From NCBI RefSeq assembly GCF_018403265.1, contig NZ_BOSI01000007.1, positions 43,671-107,670 on the forward strand: DNA of 64,000 bases, in the 5' to 3' direction. This DNA comes from Paenibacillus sp. J31TS4 (lineage in GTDB: Bacteria > Bacillota > Bacilli > Paenibacillales > NBRC-103111). Shown here piece by piece: positions 61,971-64,000 of the stretch. Below the pieces are notes generated by a model. The model saw nothing but the letters and a program-made list of their open reading frames with translations. It searched no databases and was not told the DNA's origin. The position numbers and the translations under genes were made by a program. Positions within the stretch are counted from its first letter, which is position 1; each line of letters opens with the position of its first letter.

Positions 61971-62005
61971 AAGCCTAAGGTCATCGCAACCTTAGGCTTT
62001 TTGTT
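61971..62005 (+). terminator. riboswitch expression-platform terminator
   Basis: AAGCCTAAGGT (61971-61981) pairs with ACCTTAGGCTT (61989-61999), followed by TTTTG. It should form when the aptamer is ligand-bound, shutting off the permease gene. Confidence 0.85.
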
Positions 62006-62038
62006 GTTCTAACTTCACTCTAGGAGGAGTACTCAACA

Positions 62039-63439
62039 ATGGATCGGTTCTTCAAACTCAAGGAGAATGGAACAACCGTACGCACGGAGATCCTGGCCGG
62101 CATTACCACCTTTATGGCCATGGCGTACATTCTGACGGTCAACCCGATGACTTTAACCGCTTTCGGAAAGACGGGCATGGAGTGGTACCCGGTATTCCTT
62201 GCAACTGCGCTGGCAGCGGGGATTTTCACCGTGGCGATGGGCTTGTTCGTCAACTTCCCTGTCGCGCTCGCGCCCGGCATGGGGCTTAATGCCTATTTTG
62301 CCACCGTGGTTATTGCGTCCGCAGGAACGGGCAGACCGATTACGTGGGAAATGGCACTGACCGCCGTCTTCATCTCGGGGATTATCTTCATTCTCCTGAC
62401 GGTAACCAAAGTAAGACAGATGCTGCTCGTGGCCGTCCCAGACAGCCTGAAGCACGCGATTACCGTAGGGATTGGCCTGTTTATTACGATTATCGGACTT
62501 AAGAACAGCGGACTGATGACGGTCGCCGTCGAGTCTGTCAACGATATTCCGAAGGGAGTCTTCACCGACGTACTCTCCTTCGAAACGATCATCCACATGG
62601 GAAGCCTGACCAACCCGACCGTTCTGCTCACCCTCGCCGGCCTCATTATTATGGCTGTGCTGATGGCGATCGGTGTGCGGGGAGCGATTCTGATCGGCAT
62701 GCTGCTGACCACGGTTCTGGCGGCACTGTTCGGCCAGATCGACTTCAGCACGCTGTCCAGCCCGCAAACTCCTTGGATTCCGGATCTGGGCCAGCTGTCG
62801 TTCGCTTCCTTTGACTTCGGCGGCATCATGCATGCGGGTATCATCTCGATCATCGCTACGTTTACCTTCGTCGAGCTGTTCGATACGTTCGGCACGCTGG
62901 TAGGAACCGCGAACCGTGCGGGACTGATGAAGAATCCGGAAGAGGGCAGACGCCGCGTCGGCAAAGCGATGCTCGTCGACGCGATCGCCGTAAGCGGCGG
63001 CGCCATGCTCGGCACAAGCACCACAACCGCGTTCGTCGAAAGCTCTGCAGGCGTAGCCGCGGGCGGACGGACCGGCCTGACCGCCGTTTCGACAGGCGTC
63101 TGCTTCCTTCTGGCACTGTTCCTGGCACCGATTGCGGCGCTTATTCCGGGCTCCGCTACGGCAGCCGCTCTGATCATCGTCGGCGTTCTCATGATGCAGT
63201 CCATCACCGAGATCGACTTCAAAGACATGGTCATGGCAATCCCGGCATTCTTCACCATCACGATGATGCCGTTCACGTATAACATTGCGAACGGGATCTC
63301 CTATGGCATCGTCTTCTACGTCGTGCTGGCCGCCATCGTGAACCTGACCGGCAAGAAGAAGTACAACATTCACTGGCTGATGTGGGTTCTGGCCGTTCTG
63401 ATCATTCTCCGCTACGCGCTGTACGGCAGTGCGGGCTAA
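62039..63439 (+). CDS. pbuG: NCS2 family purine permease (PbuG-like)
   Basis: 466 residues with about 12-13 membrane segments. The AzgA/PbuG branch of NCS2 is recognised by TEILAGITTFMAMAYILTVNP, VALAPGMGLNAYF, VGIGLFITIIGLKNSGL, the central FVELFDTFGTLVGTANRAGLM, and GTSTTTAFVESSAGVAAGGRTGLTAV. Relatives carry hypoxanthine and guanine (PbuG) or adenine. The guanine riboswitch upstream supports guanine/hypoxanthine. AGGAGGAGT precedes ATG 62039. Transcription ends at the hairpin at 63473. Confidence 0.92.
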   Translation: MDRFFKLKENGTTVRTEILAGITTFMAMAYILTVNPMTLTAFGKTGMEWYPVFLATALAAGIFTVAMGLFVNFPVALAPGMGLNAYFATVVIASAGTGRPITWEMALTAVFISGIIFILLTVTKVRQMLLVAVPDSLKHAITVGIGLFITIIGLKNSGLMTVAVESVNDIPKGVFTDVLSFETIIHMGSLTNPTVLLTLAGLIIMAVLMAIGVRGAILIGMLLTTVLAALFGQIDFSTLSSPQTPWIPDLGQLSFASFDFGGIMHAGIISIIATFTFVELFDTFGTLVGTANRAGLMKNPEEGRRRVGKAMLVDAIAVSGGAMLGTSTTTAFVESSAGVAAGGRTGLTAVSTGVCFLLALFLAPIAALIPGSATAAALIIVGVLMMQSITEIDFKDMVMAIPAFFTITMMPFTYNIANGISYGIVFYVVLAAIVNLTGKKKYNIHWLMWVLAVLIILRYALYGSAG

Positions 63440-63472
63440 GCGATAATCCTTTGCCGAATCCGGCCTATTTCC

Positions 63473-63512
63473 TTCCCGCGGGGCTTGTCCCGCGGGAATT
63501 TTTATTTTTTCT
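63473..63512 (+). terminator. intrinsic terminator of the permease gene
   Basis: TTCCCGCGGG (63473-63482) pairs with CCCGCGGGAA (63489-63498), followed by a long T-rich tail. Confidence 0.9.
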
Positions 63513-63523
63513 TAACAAAACCC

Positions 63524-63797
63524 TTGCCAAACTGCTTCGATTCATGGTATCTTATAAAAGTCGCTTTTGACAGACACGGTTTGACACATTGCGACAGTGG
63601 ACATGCCCTTTGAAAACTGAACAACGAGTGAGTAATTTAAGCCAGCGCAGTGCGGTTTTCGAACCCATTGCAACTGTTTGAACAAATGAGCGAATCGCTC
63701 TTTCTTTAAATCGCCTTGCCCTTGGGTTTTACCCGGGGCCCCCGAAAAGTAATCGGAATACGCTGCGAAGCTGTTCTTCACTTTTTGGGGTGGCACT
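63524..63797 (+). promoter_or_regulatory. rRNA operon promoter and leader
   Basis: TTGCCA (63524-63529) and TATCTT (63548-63553, 18-base spacer) are a likely rrn promoter; further TTGACA elements lie at 63567 and 63581 without good -10 partners. The leader carries TTTGAAAACTGAACAACGAG (63610-63629), usual before rRNA genes in Bacilli, and an antitermination-like GAGCG/CGCTC hairpin running into CGCTCTTTC (63688-63705, boxB/boxA type). Confidence 0.7.
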
Positions 63798-64000
63798 TTT
63801 ATGGAGAGTTTGATCCTGGCTCAGGACGAACGCTGGCGGCGTGCCTAATACATGCAAGTCGAGCGGAGTTGAGGAGAAGCTTGCTTCTCTGATGCTTAGC
63901 GGCGGACGGGTGAGTAACACGTAGGCAACCTGCCCATAAGATCGGGATAACTCACGGAAACGTGAGCTAAGACCGGATAGTTGAGAATGTCGCCTGGCAT
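63798..64000 (+). rRNA. 16S ribosomal RNA, 5' portion
   Basis: Begins at about TTTATGGAGAGTTTGATCCT, followed by the universal GGCTCAGGACGAACGCTGGC and TGCAAGTCGAGCGG. Only the first ~200 bases are in the window, through helix 8 (GGATAACTC...). The exact 5' end is not sharply defined by sequence (63797-63800). Confidence 0.97.

Noticed and set aside
1..64000. CRISPR arrays, tRNA genes, prophage or defence islands
   Set aside because: No regularly spaced repeats, cloverleaf sequences, phage structural genes or known defence genes were found on either strand.

Overview
The window reads as chromosome of a spore-forming, high-GC member of the Paenibacillaceae (Paenibacillus/Cohnella-like). The grounds are the Firmicutes gene families (UPF0154/YneF, Ntdp-type DUF402, MhqR, YitT, LytR-CpsA-Psr, UvsE), strong AGGAGG ribosome-binding sites, sigma-A type promoters, remnants of CotF-type spore-coat genes, and the 5' end of a 16S rRNA gene at the right edge. 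I would not name a species. Almost every gene is chromosomal housekeeping or ordinary accessory. I see no CRISPR array, prophage, complete insertion sequence or tRNA.

Layout, left to right. 1-8.7 kb: a truncated phosphoesterase, an acetyltransferase, an Ntdp-like phosphatase, rnhA-queG, an HD-GYP-type protein, yneF, folE, a superoxide dismutase fused to a second domain, and an IclR regulator. 8.9-12.7 kb: a quinone/electrophile-response locus (MhqR-type repressor with a perfect 18-bp operator, ring-cleaving dioxygenase, MhqD-type hydrolase) followed by an MFS exporter. 12.8-20.9 kb: aconitase, an amidase-domain protein, ddl, a small conserved protein, uvsE and fabI. 21-35 kb: a double-CXXCG protein, two TauE/SafE permeases, suhB, a very structured gene-free stretch, a DeoR regulator overlapping a NUDIX hydrolase, a PP2C-like phosphatase, topB, a second DUF402 protein and the kduD-kdgK-eda operon for 2-keto-3-deoxygluconate use.

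35.1-38.3 kb is different. It is visibly AT-richer than its surroundings. It holds three decayed genes (the tail of an adhB-like alcohol dehydrogenase and two frameshifted CotF-type coat genes, matching the adhB-yraF-yraG arrangement of Bacillus), then a royal-jelly/Yellow-family protein and a pentapeptide-like protein on the minus strand. The promoter region of the Yellow-family gene carries three direct repeats framed by an inverted repeat.

38.3-51 kb: a PhnB-like protein, an AraC regulator, the glutamate synthase large subunit (gltB, no gltD beside it), hemL, an LCP cell-wall protein, a Bcp peroxiredoxin, a YitT membrane protein and an alpha/beta-hydrolase-like protein. 51.5-58.2 kb: a secreted polysaccharide deacetylase, then a moxR-DUF58-transglutaminase operon. 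58.5 kb to the end: guaA, an ArsR-like regulator, a small unknown protein, a guanine riboswitch controlling a purine permease, and the leader and start of an rRNA operon. guaA, the permease and the riboswitch form a loose purine cluster.

The observations most worth a second look are the decayed adhB/coat-gene locus, the direct-repeat array before the Yellow-family gene, a hairpin lying between the Shine-Dalgarno sequence and start codon of gltB, the structured stretch at 23.88-24.08 kb, the dismutase fusion and the double-CXXCG orphan.
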